Made by a program: the position numbers and the translations under genes
Notes under the pieces: generated by a model
What the model was told of the DNA's origin: nothing
The model's database searches: none
Seen by the model: the letters and a program-made list of their open reading frames with translations, nothing else
Assembly: GCA_020048595.1 (NCBI GenBank)
Contig: JAIFMH010000024.1
Span: forward strand, 1 to 6,184
Direction: 5' to 3'
Length of the DNA: 6,184 nucleotides
Source: Bacteroidota bacterium
Lineage (GTDB): Bacteria; Bacteroidota; Bacteroidia; Bacteroidales; UBA4417
Part shown: positions 1 to 6,184 of the stretch, piece by piece
Layout: each line of letters begins with the position of its first letter
Numbering within the stretch: the stretch's first letter is position 1

Positions 1-2
1 TC

Positions 3-2870
3 CCTTCAACCTGGGAAGTTCAAGGTTACTCCTACCCTATTTATACAAATATTCCCTACGAATTCTATTCAAAGAATCCGTTGCCACCTCATGTTCCTTA
101 CGATTATAATCCTGTTGGGACATATCTTACACAAATTACTGTTCCTGAAACTTTTAAAGGAAAAAACATAATTATTCATTTCGGGGCAGTAAAATCTTTT
201 TTCTATATCTGGCTCAATGGCAAATATATAGGCTTTCATAAGGATTCGAAAACACCTGCCGAATTTGACCTTACACCTTACTTAAATGATGGGAGTAATA
301 CGTTGGCGCTACAGGTTTTCCGCTGGAACGATGGCTCCTACCTCGAATGCCAGGATATGTGGCGTATGAGTGGCATTAACCGTGATGTGTTTGTGTATGC
401 CAGGCCGGAAACGTATATCCGGGATTTCTTTGCCAAAGGAAATCTGACAGATAAGTACACAAAAGGCAATCTTGAGATTGATATCCTCTTCAATAAATTT
501 TCTGCGGAAGATGCTAAAAAGTATAAATTACAGGTTAACCTGTATGAGAAAAACAATACAGCAAAACCGATTGCAACTGAAATTATTTCACTCGATAAAG
601 CCCTGGGAAAGGACAGCCTTCATTATGAAAAATCAATGGACGGTATTAATAGATGGACAGCTGAAACACCTGACTTATATATTCTTACGCTAACGTTACT
701 TGATCAGAACGGTAAATGTGTTGAAAGCCTGAGTAATCGCATTGGTTTCCGCACCAGCGAAATCAAGAATGGATTACTGCTTATAAACGGAATTGCTGTA
801 AAACTTAAAGGTGTGAACCGCCATGAACACGATCCGGTAAAAGGACATGTAATTTCGCACGAATTGATGCTACAGGATGTGAAACTGATGAAACAGAACA
901 ACATTAACGCCGTCCGCACCAGTCATTATCCTAATGATCCATACTGGTACGAATTATGCGATGAATACGGTATATATGTTATTGACGAAGCTAATATAGA
1001 ATCTCATGGCATGGGTTACGATTCCGATCGCACACTCGGTAATAACCCGGTATGGCAAAATGCGCACATCGACCGCACCCGTAATATGCTCGAACGCGAT
1101 AAAAATCATCCGTCAGTAATAATATGGTCATTAGGAAACGAAGCTGGAAACGGATGCAATTTCCAGGCTACGTATAAATGGATCAAAACCCGCGATCTCA
1201 GCAGGCCGGTTCAATACGAACGTGCCGGTCTCGAATGGAATACAGATATATATTGCCCGATGTACGAAAGCGTTAAGGGCATATTGGAATATGCTTCGAA
1301 AAAGCAGGACAAACCGCTTATACAATGCGAGTATGCACACGCCATGGGCAACAGTACCGGTAATTTAATTGATTACTGGGATGCCATTGACAATAACGAA
1401 CAACTTCAGGGTGGTTTTATATGGGACTGGGTTGACCAGGGACTGCAGAAATTTGATTCAACAGGACGCAAATACTGGGCATTTGGGGGAGATTTCGGTC
1501 CTGCGGACGTTCCCAGTGATGGAAATTTCTGTACCAATGGACTGGTTTTTCCTGACAGGACTCCACATCCGGGACTTTCGGAGGTTAAAAAAGTATATCA
1601 ATATGTTAAATTTAACGCTATTGATTTAAAAAAGCCAAGTTTCAGACTGACAAATAAATATGCTTTCGCAGACCTGAAAAACGCTTATTTACGCTGGGAA
1701 ATCACTGAGAATGGAATACATATTGCAAAAGGCATATCAGGCACTGAAAATATTGCTGCAGGAAATTCGCGTGACTATACCATATCGTGGAAAGTTCCGG
1801 CTGCAAAGCCAGGCAGGATTTACCATCTGAATGTTTACCTGCTTACTTCTGATAACCGGCCATTACTGGGGAAAGACCATATACTGGCTTCGGAACAGTT
1901 TGAATTGCCTTATAACTCAGCGTCAGCAGAAGTTAAAGCTTCAGGTTTGCCTGTGCTTACTTCAAATGAGACAGCAACAGACATCACAGTTAAAGGAAAG
2001 ACTTTTGCTATAAAGTTCAATAAAACAACAGGTACAATTTCATCATTTACGTATGAAAACCAGGAGTTGATTGAGCAAGGGCCGCTGCCTAATTTCAGAC
2101 GTGCACCACTTGATAATGATGTTGGAAGCAAAATGTTCATCAAATGCAAACCGTGGTACGACGCAAGCGAAAACAGAATTGTAAAATCTGTTGTTGTTGA
2201 CAAGACAGATAATCATGCTATTAAGGTGATTGTTGCCTTCAGTTTACATGATGTAAAAAGTGAGCTCTCCACAATCTATACCATTACAGGTAAAGGTGAT
2301 ATATTGGTTGATGTCAACCTGAAAGCCGGGAAAGATTTACCCTGGATTCCGCGCCTCGGAGTAAATATGCGTTTAAAAGGATCCCTAAACCAGGTAGATT
2401 GGCTTGGACGTGGTCCATTCGAAAATTATACCGATCGCAAAACGGCTGCATTTATAGGAAAATATCATTCAACAACTGAAGAATTGTATACATCCTACGT
2501 TCGTCCACAGGAAAACGGTTACAGAACGGATGTGAGTTGGGTTTCAGTCAACGATGGGAAAACGGTTGGGATCTACTTTGAAGGTTCTCCAAATCTGGGT
2601 TTCAGCGCTCTTCCATATACATATGACGACCTGAAAGGTTTTGAACACAAAGGAAAACATGGTAACCTGCTTCAGAAACAATCATTTACTGATCTCAACC
2701 TGGATTATATGCAGTGCGGAGTTGGTGGCGACGATAGCTGGAGTGCATGGCCAATGGAAAAGTACCTGATACCGGCAAAAGACTATTCATGGACTTACAG
2801 GTTGAGGCCATACCCAATAAAAAAGGAGAATCCTTCCAACCTATGGGAGAACAAGATTGTATTAAAATAA
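3..2870 (+). CDS. lacZ: GH2 beta-galactosidase (LacZ family), 5'-partial
   Basis: Hydrolyses terminal beta-D-galactosyl residues by the retaining mechanism of glycoside hydrolase family 2. The frame is open to the left edge, and the 26 codons before the TTG at 81 already match the family (TWEVQGY, PIYTNI), so 81 is not the start. Of the gene, 955 residues are visible; by family length some 80-110 are missing, including any signal peptide, so location cannot be judged. Domains in visible numbering: jelly-roll sugar-binding domain ~1-135, Ig-like ~135-255, TIM barrel ~255-535, DUF4981-type ~535-635, C-terminal beta-galactosidase small-chain domain ~660-950 (NFRRAPLDND, GRGPFENYTDRK, RPQENGYRTD). 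Catalytic residues: acid/base Glu380 in SLGNEAGNG, nucleophile Glu443 in CEYAHAMGNS, Mg ligands Glu333 and His335 in ANIESHG. Asp118 in QDMW matches E. coli Asp201. Cys116 replaces an Asp usual in LEDQDMW. Polymeric or host-glycan galactosides are possible substrates. The next gene lies 13 bp downstream, suggesting an operon. Confidence 0.95.
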   Translation, partial: PSTWEVQGYSYPIYTNIPYEFYSKNPLPPHVPYDYNPVGTYLTQITVPETFKGKNIIIHFGAVKSFFYIWLNGKYIGFHKDSKTPAEFDLTPYLNDGSNTLALQVFRWNDGSYLECQDMWRMSGINRDVFVYARPETYIRDFFAKGNLTDKYTKGNLEIDILFNKFSAEDAKKYKLQVNLYEKNNTAKPIATEIISLDKALGKDSLHYEKSMDGINRWTAETPDLYILTLTLLDQNGKCVESLSNRIGFRTSEIKNGLLLINGIAVKLKGVNRHEHDPVKGHVISHELMLQDVKLMKQNNINAVRTSHYPNDPYWYELCDEYGIYVIDEANIESHGMGYDSDRTLGNNPVWQNAHIDRTRNMLERDKNHPSVIIWSLGNEAGNGCNFQATYKWIKTRDLSRPVQYERAGLEWNTDIYCPMYESVKGILEYASKKQDKPLIQCEYAHAMGNSTGNLIDYWDAIDNNEQLQGGFIWDWVDQGLQKFDSTGRKYWAFGGDFGPADVPSDGNFCTNGLVFPDRTPHPGLSEVKKVYQYVKFNAIDLKKPSFRLTNKYAFADLKNAYLRWEITENGIHIAKGISGTENIAAGNSRDYTISWKVPAAKPGRIYHLNVYLLTSDNRPLLGKDHILASEQFELPYNSASAEVKASGLPVLTSNETATDITVKGKTFAIKFNKTTGTISSFTYENQELIEQGPLPNFRRAPLDNDVGSKMFIKCKPWYDASENRIVKSVVVDKTDNHAIKVIVAFSLHDVKSELSTIYTITGKGDILVDVNLKAGKDLPWIPRLGVNMRLKGSLNQVDWLGRGPFENYTDRKTAAFIGKYHSTTEELYTSYVRPQENGYRTDVSWVSVNDGKTVGIYFEGSPNLGFSALPYTYDDLKGFEHKGKHGNLLQKQSFTDLNLDYMQCGVGGDDSWSAWPMEKYLIPAKDYSWTYRLRPYPIKKENPSNLWENKIVLK

Positions 2871-2883
2871 AAATCAGAAAGAC

Positions 2884-4845
2884 ATGAAATTAGCTGACAT
2901 TAAAGGGTATTCATCTAAACCGAATAGTTCGATGTGGAATGATGATGCATTTGTAACACGTTTCGAGAAAATTCCTGTAAAAGTTTTTCCATCGGCAGCA
3001 GCAGGATCTGCAGATGTGGCTGCACGAATTGTTGAACTGGTTAAAGAACGTAAGAATTCAGGCGAAAATCTTGTTTTGGGACTTGCTACCGGTTCAACAC
3101 CTCTGATTGTTTACAATGAATTGATCAGGTATCATAAAGAAGAAGGATTGAGTTTTTCGAATGTTATCACATTTAATCTGGATGAATATTATCCTTTGGA
3201 GCATGATCATCAGCAGAGTTATAATCACTTTATGTGGGACCGGCTTTTTAAACATATCGATATCAAATCGGAAAATATTCATATCCCGTCAGGAAGTGTG
3301 GATCAGGATGATGTTGCTGCATTTTGCCGCGATTACGAAAAAAAGATTGTCGAAGCCGGTGGTATTGATATCCAGCTGCTTGGTATTGGGCGAACCGGCC
3401 ATATCGGATTTAATGAACCGGGCTCAACCTATAATTCGAAAACACGGCTGGTTACACTTGACAGATTGACACGCAACGATGCAGCCGACTCATTCAACGG
3501 CGAAGAACACGTTCCACATTTTGCCATAACAATGGGAGTTGGAACAATTATGAATGCAAAAGAGGTTTACCTTATGGCCTGGGGCGAAGGAAAAGCGGAG
3601 GTTATTGCCCAGGCTGTTGAAGGGCCTGTTGCAGATGTTCTGCCATCGAGTTTTCTGCAAAATCATACCAATACCACCTTTATAATTGATCCTCCGGCTG
3701 CTGTTGAACTAACACGTTTCAAGGCTCCCTGGCGCGTTGGGCAATGCGAATGGACCGATCGCATGATACGTAAAGCCGTTTTATGGCTTTGCACCCAAAC
3801 AGGGAAACCATTGCTAAAACTTACCGAACGTGATTACAATGATTATGGCTTGTCGGACCTTATAACCAGCCAGATATTCAGTAAAATAAACATTAAGGTG
3901 TTTAACGATCTGCAGCATACTATCACAGGCTGGCCAGGGGGAAAACCCAATGTTGACGATTCTACCCGGCCTGAGCGTGCATTGCCATTTCCAAAGCGAG
4001 TAGCACTTTTCAGTCCGCATCCTGATGATGATGTAATTTCGATGGGCGGAACTTTCGCCCGTTTAGTTGAACATGGACATGATGTGCATGTAGCGTACCA
4101 AACTTCGGGAAGCATTGCAGTTAGTGATGATGACGCTATCCGGTATCTTGACTTTGTACGTAACTATGAGAAAATCTATGATATTATCGAGCCGAAAGCT
4201 GAGACCCTGTATGAAAAAACATCCGATTTTTATCGTAATAAGAAAAAAGACAGCGTTGAGCCATCAGAACTTTTAGCTGTTAAAGCAGCAATCAGGCGCG
4301 GCGAGGCAATGGCATCGTGCCGGTATATCGGACTTCAGGAAAAAAATGTTCATTTTCTTGATCTTCCATTTTATGAAACCGGAACTGTAAAAAAAGCCCC
4401 TGCCGGGGAAGCTGATATTCAGAAAACAATGGAATTTCTCCGATCATTAAAACCGCACCAAATATATGCTGCCGGCGACCTGAGCGATCCGCATGGCACA
4501 CACCGCGTTTGTATTGATATTATTATCGAAGCACTTGAACGCATGAAAAACGAGGATTGGATGAAAGACTGCCGCGTTTGGCTTTATCGCGGGGCATGGC
4601 AGGAATGGGATATTGAAATGGTTGATATGGCCGTTCCTCTTAGTCCGGAAGAGGTTGTGATTAAACGCAATGCGATTTTCCGACACCAGTCGCAAAAAGA
4701 CGGAGCCATGTTTATGGGAGCCGATAAACGCGAATTCTGGCAGCGTGCCGAAGAACGAAATAAAAATACAGCCCGTCTTTACGATAGACTAGGAATGGCT
4801 GAATATGAGGCCATTGAGGTGTTTGTGAGGTATGAGGTGGAGTAG
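2884..4845 (+). CDS. nagB: NagB-type glucosamine-6-phosphate deaminase fused to PIG-L/LmbE deacetylase domain
   Basis: A two-domain amino-sugar enzyme, predicted cytoplasmic (no signal peptide or membrane segment). Residues ~25-278 are NagB-like: LATGSTP at 67-73 for phosphate binding, FNLDEYYP with Asp100 matching the E. coli general base Asp72, and GIGRTGHIGFNEPGS with His173 and Glu178 matching His143 and Glu148. Thr171 stands where E. coli has catalytic Asp141. Residues ~279-370 form a linker region I do not recognise on its own. Residues ~371-600 are a PIG-L/LmbE (MshB-like) zinc N-deacetylase: SPHPDDD with His379 and Asp382 as likely zinc ligands and Asp381 as likely base; DPHGTHR with His537 and His540 as the later histidine pair. 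NagB converts glucosamine-6-P to fructose-6-P and ammonia; the deacetylase substrate is unknown, GlcNAc-6-P being a guess. About 2.4 times the length of a plain NagB; I recall similar ~660-residue proteins in Bacteroides. Start: the first ATG after a 13-bp gap; AGAAAG just upstream is only a weak RBS. Confidence 0.9.
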   Translation: MKLADIKGYSSKPNSSMWNDDAFVTRFEKIPVKVFPSAAAGSADVAARIVELVKERKNSGENLVLGLATGSTPLIVYNELIRYHKEEGLSFSNVITFNLDEYYPLEHDHQQSYNHFMWDRLFKHIDIKSENIHIPSGSVDQDDVAAFCRDYEKKIVEAGGIDIQLLGIGRTGHIGFNEPGSTYNSKTRLVTLDRLTRNDAADSFNGEEHVPHFAITMGVGTIMNAKEVYLMAWGEGKAEVIAQAVEGPVADVLPSSFLQNHTNTTFIIDPPAAVELTRFKAPWRVGQCEWTDRMIRKAVLWLCTQTGKPLLKLTERDYNDYGLSDLITSQIFSKINIKVFNDLQHTITGWPGGKPNVDDSTRPERALPFPKRVALFSPHPDDDVISMGGTFARLVEHGHDVHVAYQTSGSIAVSDDDAIRYLDFVRNYEKIYDIIEPKAETLYEKTSDFYRNKKKDSVEPSELLAVKAAIRRGEAMASCRYIGLQEKNVHFLDLPFYETGTVKKAPAGEADIQKTMEFLRSLKPHQIYAAGDLSDPHGTHRVCIDIIIEALERMKNEDWMKDCRVWLYRGAWQEWDIEMVDMAVPLSPEEVVIKRNAIFRHQSQKDGAMFMGADKREFWQRAEERNKNTARLYDRLGMAEYEAIEVFVRYEVE

Positions 4846-4854
4846 TTAGCAGTG

Positions 4855-4904
4855 GTTAGGGATTAGGGGGTAATCGTTAATTGAAAATCGTTAATGGTTA
4901 ATGG
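4855..4904. repeat. Short degenerate tandem repeats
   Basis: TTAGGG at 4856-4861 is followed by ATTAGGGGG at 4862-4870. ATCGTTAAT occurs at 4873-4881 and again at 4887-4895. GTTAATGG occurs at 4890-4897 and again, overlapping by one base, at 4897-4904 (a 7-bp period). Such low-complexity 'TTAAT/TTAGG' words are common between genes in many Bacteroidota, from memory. No function is evident. They lead directly into the palindrome that begins at 4901. Confidence 0.55.
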
Positions 4905-4936
4905 TAGAGACGCGATGCCTCGCGTCTCAATACCAT
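4901..4936. repeat. GC-rich palindrome, copy 1 (REP-like hairpin)
   Basis: The inner arms GAGACGCGA (4907-4915) and TCGCGTCTC (4920-4928) are perfectly complementary around the 4-base loop TGCC (4916-4919). The outer arms ATGGTA (4901-4906) and TACCAT (4931-4936) extend the pairing across a 2-base AA bulge (4929-4930), giving 15 base pairs. The GC-rich stem stands out in an AT-rich gap. No T-run follows, so it is not a classical terminator, though a transcript could still fold here and protect the upstream mRNA. Similar GAGACGCGA...TCGCGTCTC palindromes are, from memory, scattered in Bacteroidota and cyanobacteria. Confidence 0.85.
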
Positions 4937-4976
4937 GAATCATTAAAAATTAAATAGATAATTGCCAAAAGATTGA

Positions 4977-5017
4977 CATAGACGCGATGCCTCGCGTTTC
5001 AATACCAGGAAACATTA
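4977..5017. repeat. Diverged second copy of the palindrome-bearing 41-bp repeat
   Basis: Bases 4977-5017 align without gaps to 4905-4945, differing at 5 of 41 positions. The shared part includes the loop TGCC and the right flank CAATACCA. The hairpin here is GACGCGA (4981-4987), loop TGCC (4988-4991), TCGCGTT (4992-4998), with one G-T wobble and an extra A-T pair outside. The outer TGGTA arm is not conserved on the left. Because similarity extends past the hairpin on the right, this is a true direct repeat and not two chance hairpins. Confidence 0.8.
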
Positions 5018-5020
5018 TCA

Positions 5021-5081
5021 CAAAAAAAAATCAAAAAAAAATAATTTTTGCATAAATAATTGATAATCAGGAATACATTTC
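5021..5081 (+). promoter_or_regulatory. Possible promoter region of the sugar transporter (weak)
   Basis: Two runs of nine A (5022-5030 and 5033-5041) start 11 bp apart, about one helical turn, as in curved or UP-element-like DNA. They are followed by TAATTTTTG (5042-5050), which is one base too long for the Bacteroidota -7 consensus TAnnTTTG, and by TACATTTC (5074-5081), which matches it at all but the last base. Neither has a well-spaced -33 TTG/TTTG partner. A small dyad TGAT-A-ATCA lies at 5061-5069. A promoter is expected somewhere here because the upstream gene is far away, but the exact site cannot be fixed. Confidence 0.3.
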
Positions 5082-5141
5082 AACAGTCAATAATTAAAAG
5101 TTACAATCGAAATCCAAGCAATTTACTCACAAATAATCTAA

Positions 5142-6164
5142 ATGTCTATGACTACACTATCAGCGGCTGAAGACCGTAAAAATTACATTCTGTCCATTAC
5201 CATAATAGGGGTATTGTTTTTTATCTTCGGTTTTATAACCTGGTTAAATGGTACATTAATTCCATTTCTGAAAATTTCGTGTGAGCTAAATAATGTACAG
5301 GCCTATTTTGTGACGCTGGCATTTTATATTGCCTATTTCTTTATGGCTCCTCCATCGTCGTGGGTTTTGCATAAAGTTGGTTTTAAGAATGGAATGGCAT
5401 TGGGATTATTTGTAATTGCAATAGGTTCACTGGTATTTATACCTGCAGCATTAACCCGCACTTTTGGATTATTTCTTACAGGTCTTTTTATACAGGGAAC
5501 CGGGCTAGCTTTACTGCAAACCGCAGTAAATCCATATGTAGTTGTTCTGGGGCCAAGAGAAAGTGCAGCGAAAAGAATTGCAATAATGGGTATCTGCAAC
5601 AAAGTTGCCGGTGCCATCAGCCCATTAATTCTCGGAGCTGTAGTACTTAATCAGAATACTACTGATGTAGTTGAACGACTCAAAACAATCACCGGAATTG
5701 AACGGATTCCACTTCTTGACACTCTTGCACATAAAGTAATAGTTCCCTATATCATAATCGCAATTGCGCTGGTACTGCTTTCGATTGGTTTAAAATTCAT
5801 TCATCTGCCAGATGTTGATACAGATAAGGAAGAAGACAATGCAACCGCAACAGGTGCAAAGAAAACAGCATGGTATCAATTCCCGCATTTATGGCTGGGA
5901 TTTATCACATTGTTCCTTTATGTTGGTGTTGAAGTAATGGCAGGTGATACAATTATCCTTTACGGACTTTCGCAGGATATTCCGCTTGCCACTGCCCGGA
6001 CATTTACCACCTTTACGCTGCTGGCAATGGTTGCAGGTTATCTTATCGGAATCGCAACTATACCTCGCCTCATCAGCCAGAGCAAAGCATTGGCAATTTC
6101 GGCTGTTTTTTACCAGTATCCTCGCTTGCGGCTACTAGAAGATGAGTTGCCGGATGCAACATAG
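5142..6164 (+). CDS. Sugar MFS transporter, FucP/GluP/NagP-like, 3' end disrupted or incomplete
   Basis: An inner-membrane sugar symporter of the major facilitator superfamily (FHS group: fucose, glucose/galactose or GlcNAc carriers). Eight complete membrane segments are visible, at residues ~15-37, 52-75, 84-104, 107-135, 145-169, 199-221, 248-274 and 284-310, with a ninth starting near 314. Family signatures are FGFITWLNGTLIPFLK (29-44), QTAVNPYVVVLGPRESAA (126-143) and GICNKVAGAISPL (150-162). These resemble NagP-type carriers more than Brucella GluP, from memory, so GlcNAc is a plausible substrate next to a NagB gene; glucose or galactose remain possible. The family has 12 segments and ~430 residues; this frame stops at 340. 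Residues 324-340 (YQYPRLR to the stop) are charged and unlike the ninth membrane segment, so the stop at 6162-6164 is probably not genuine. Start: ATG at 5142; ATG at 5148 is an equally possible alternative. Confidence 0.85.
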   Translation: MSMTTLSAAEDRKNYILSITIIGVLFFIFGFITWLNGTLIPFLKISCELNNVQAYFVTLAFYIAYFFMAPPSSWVLHKVGFKNGMALGLFVIAIGSLVFIPAALTRTFGLFLTGLFIQGTGLALLQTAVNPYVVVLGPRESAAKRIAIMGICNKVAGAISPLILGAVVLNQNTTDVVERLKTITGIERIPLLDTLAHKVIVPYIIIAIALVLLSIGLKFIHLPDVDTDKEEDNATATGAKKTAWYQFPHLWLGFITLFLYVGVEVMAGDTIILYGLSQDIPLATARTFTTFTLLAMVAGYLIGIATIPRLISQSKALAISAVFYQYPRLRLLEDELPDAT

Positions 6165-6184
6165 TATTACCCTGGTTTTTCGGC
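6111..6184 (+). other. Frame-scrambled continuation of the transporter at the window edge
   Basis: From base 6111, just after the six-T run at 6106-6111, the transporter frame no longer looks like family sequence. Pieces resembling the expected ninth and tenth membrane segments appear in other frames: SILACG at 6115-6132 in one frame, and an open stretch VAGCNIVLPWFFG at 6146-6184 in another. In the original frame, GCAACA (6156-6161) followed by one inserted A would read ATIVL, close to the usual family pattern there. Several small insertions or deletions within ~70 bases would explain this. Poor sequence quality at a contig end is the simplest cause; a decaying pseudogene is the alternative. 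Confidence 0.5.

Larger units (their letters stand above)
4846..5141. other. Repeat-rich intergenic region
   Basis: This 296-bp gap separates the NagB fusion from the transporter. I see no credible small gene. From left to right it holds TTAGGG/ATTAGGG and GTTAATGG-type short repeats (to ~4904), a GC-rich palindrome, a second diverged copy of it 72 bp further on, two A-tracts, and an AT-rich leader before the transporter start. No classical terminator (GC stem followed by a T-run) is seen after the stop at 4843-4845. The length suggests that the transporter has its own promoter, although that is inference. Confidence 0.7.

Noticed and set aside
81..83. TTG at 81 as the start of the beta-galactosidase
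   Set aside because: The same frame is open to base 3 and those 26 codons match conserved GH2 sequence (TWEVQGY, PIYTNI), so the gene begins outside the window.
3843..4115. Antisense open frames inside the NagB fusion (also at 3814-4020, 4292-4501 and 4447-4695)
   Set aside because: They overlap a well-supported domain-rich gene on the other strand, have no recognisable domain and are rich in Cys, Arg and Ser as chance antisense frames are.
4901..4936. Palindrome as a rho-independent terminator of the NagB fusion
   Set aside because: The stem is good but is followed by GAATCATTAAAAAT and not a T-run on either strand in a suitable place. A REP-like repeat fits better because a second copy follows.
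4901..5017. CRISPR array
   Set aside because: There are only two diverged repeat copies, with a palindromic core and an AT-rich 31-base spacer, and no cas gene. This is not enough for an array.
5061..5069. TGATAATCA dyad as a regulator operator
   Set aside because: The half-sites are four bases long in a very AT-rich region where such dyads arise often by chance. No regulator gene is present to link it to.
5333..5617. 94-codon antisense frame inside the transporter
   Set aside because: It is the complement of conserved transporter segments 2-5 with no family signature of its own.

Overview
The window looks like a piece of a Bacteroidota (Bacteroidetes) chromosome, probably an environmental or gut Bacteroidales-type relative and possibly a metagenomic contig. 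Three things suggest this: a Bacteroides-style GH2 beta-galactosidase, a long NagB protein fused to a PIG-L/LmbE deacetylase domain (an arrangement I recall as recurrent in Bacteroidota), and a FucP/NagP-type sugar symporter. The DNA is moderately AT-rich, the intergenic region is very AT-rich, and no strong Shine-Dalgarno sequences are seen. The organism call is inference; no rRNA or other marker gene is present.

Layout, all on the + strand. Bases 3-2870 hold a GH2 beta-galactosidase whose N-terminus lies off the left edge. After a 13-bp gap, bases 2884-4845 encode a 653-residue NagB-PIG-L fusion, so these two genes are probably co-transcribed. Bases 4846-5141 are a 296-bp non-coding gap rich in repeats: short GTTAATGG/ATCGTTAAT repeats, two copies of a GC-rich palindrome in a ~41-bp direct repeat, and phased A-tracts. 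Bases 5142-6164 encode the first two thirds of a sugar MFS transporter. Its family similarity stops abruptly near base 6110, and scattered similarity in other frames continues to the right edge, so the stop at 6162-6164 is probably a sequence or assembly-end error rather than the true gene end.

How the genes may work together (inference): the beta-galactosidase would remove terminal galactose from beta-galactosides such as LacNAc-type units, the transporter would import the released hexose or N-acetylhexosamine, and the fusion protein would process the amino sugar towards fructose-6-phosphate. Its PIG-L domain could supply or replace an N-deacetylation step, with the NagB domain performing deamination-isomerisation. 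The NagB domain has Thr where E. coli NagB has catalytic Asp141, so its activity is not certain. I see no RNA gene, CRISPR array, insertion sequence or phage gene.
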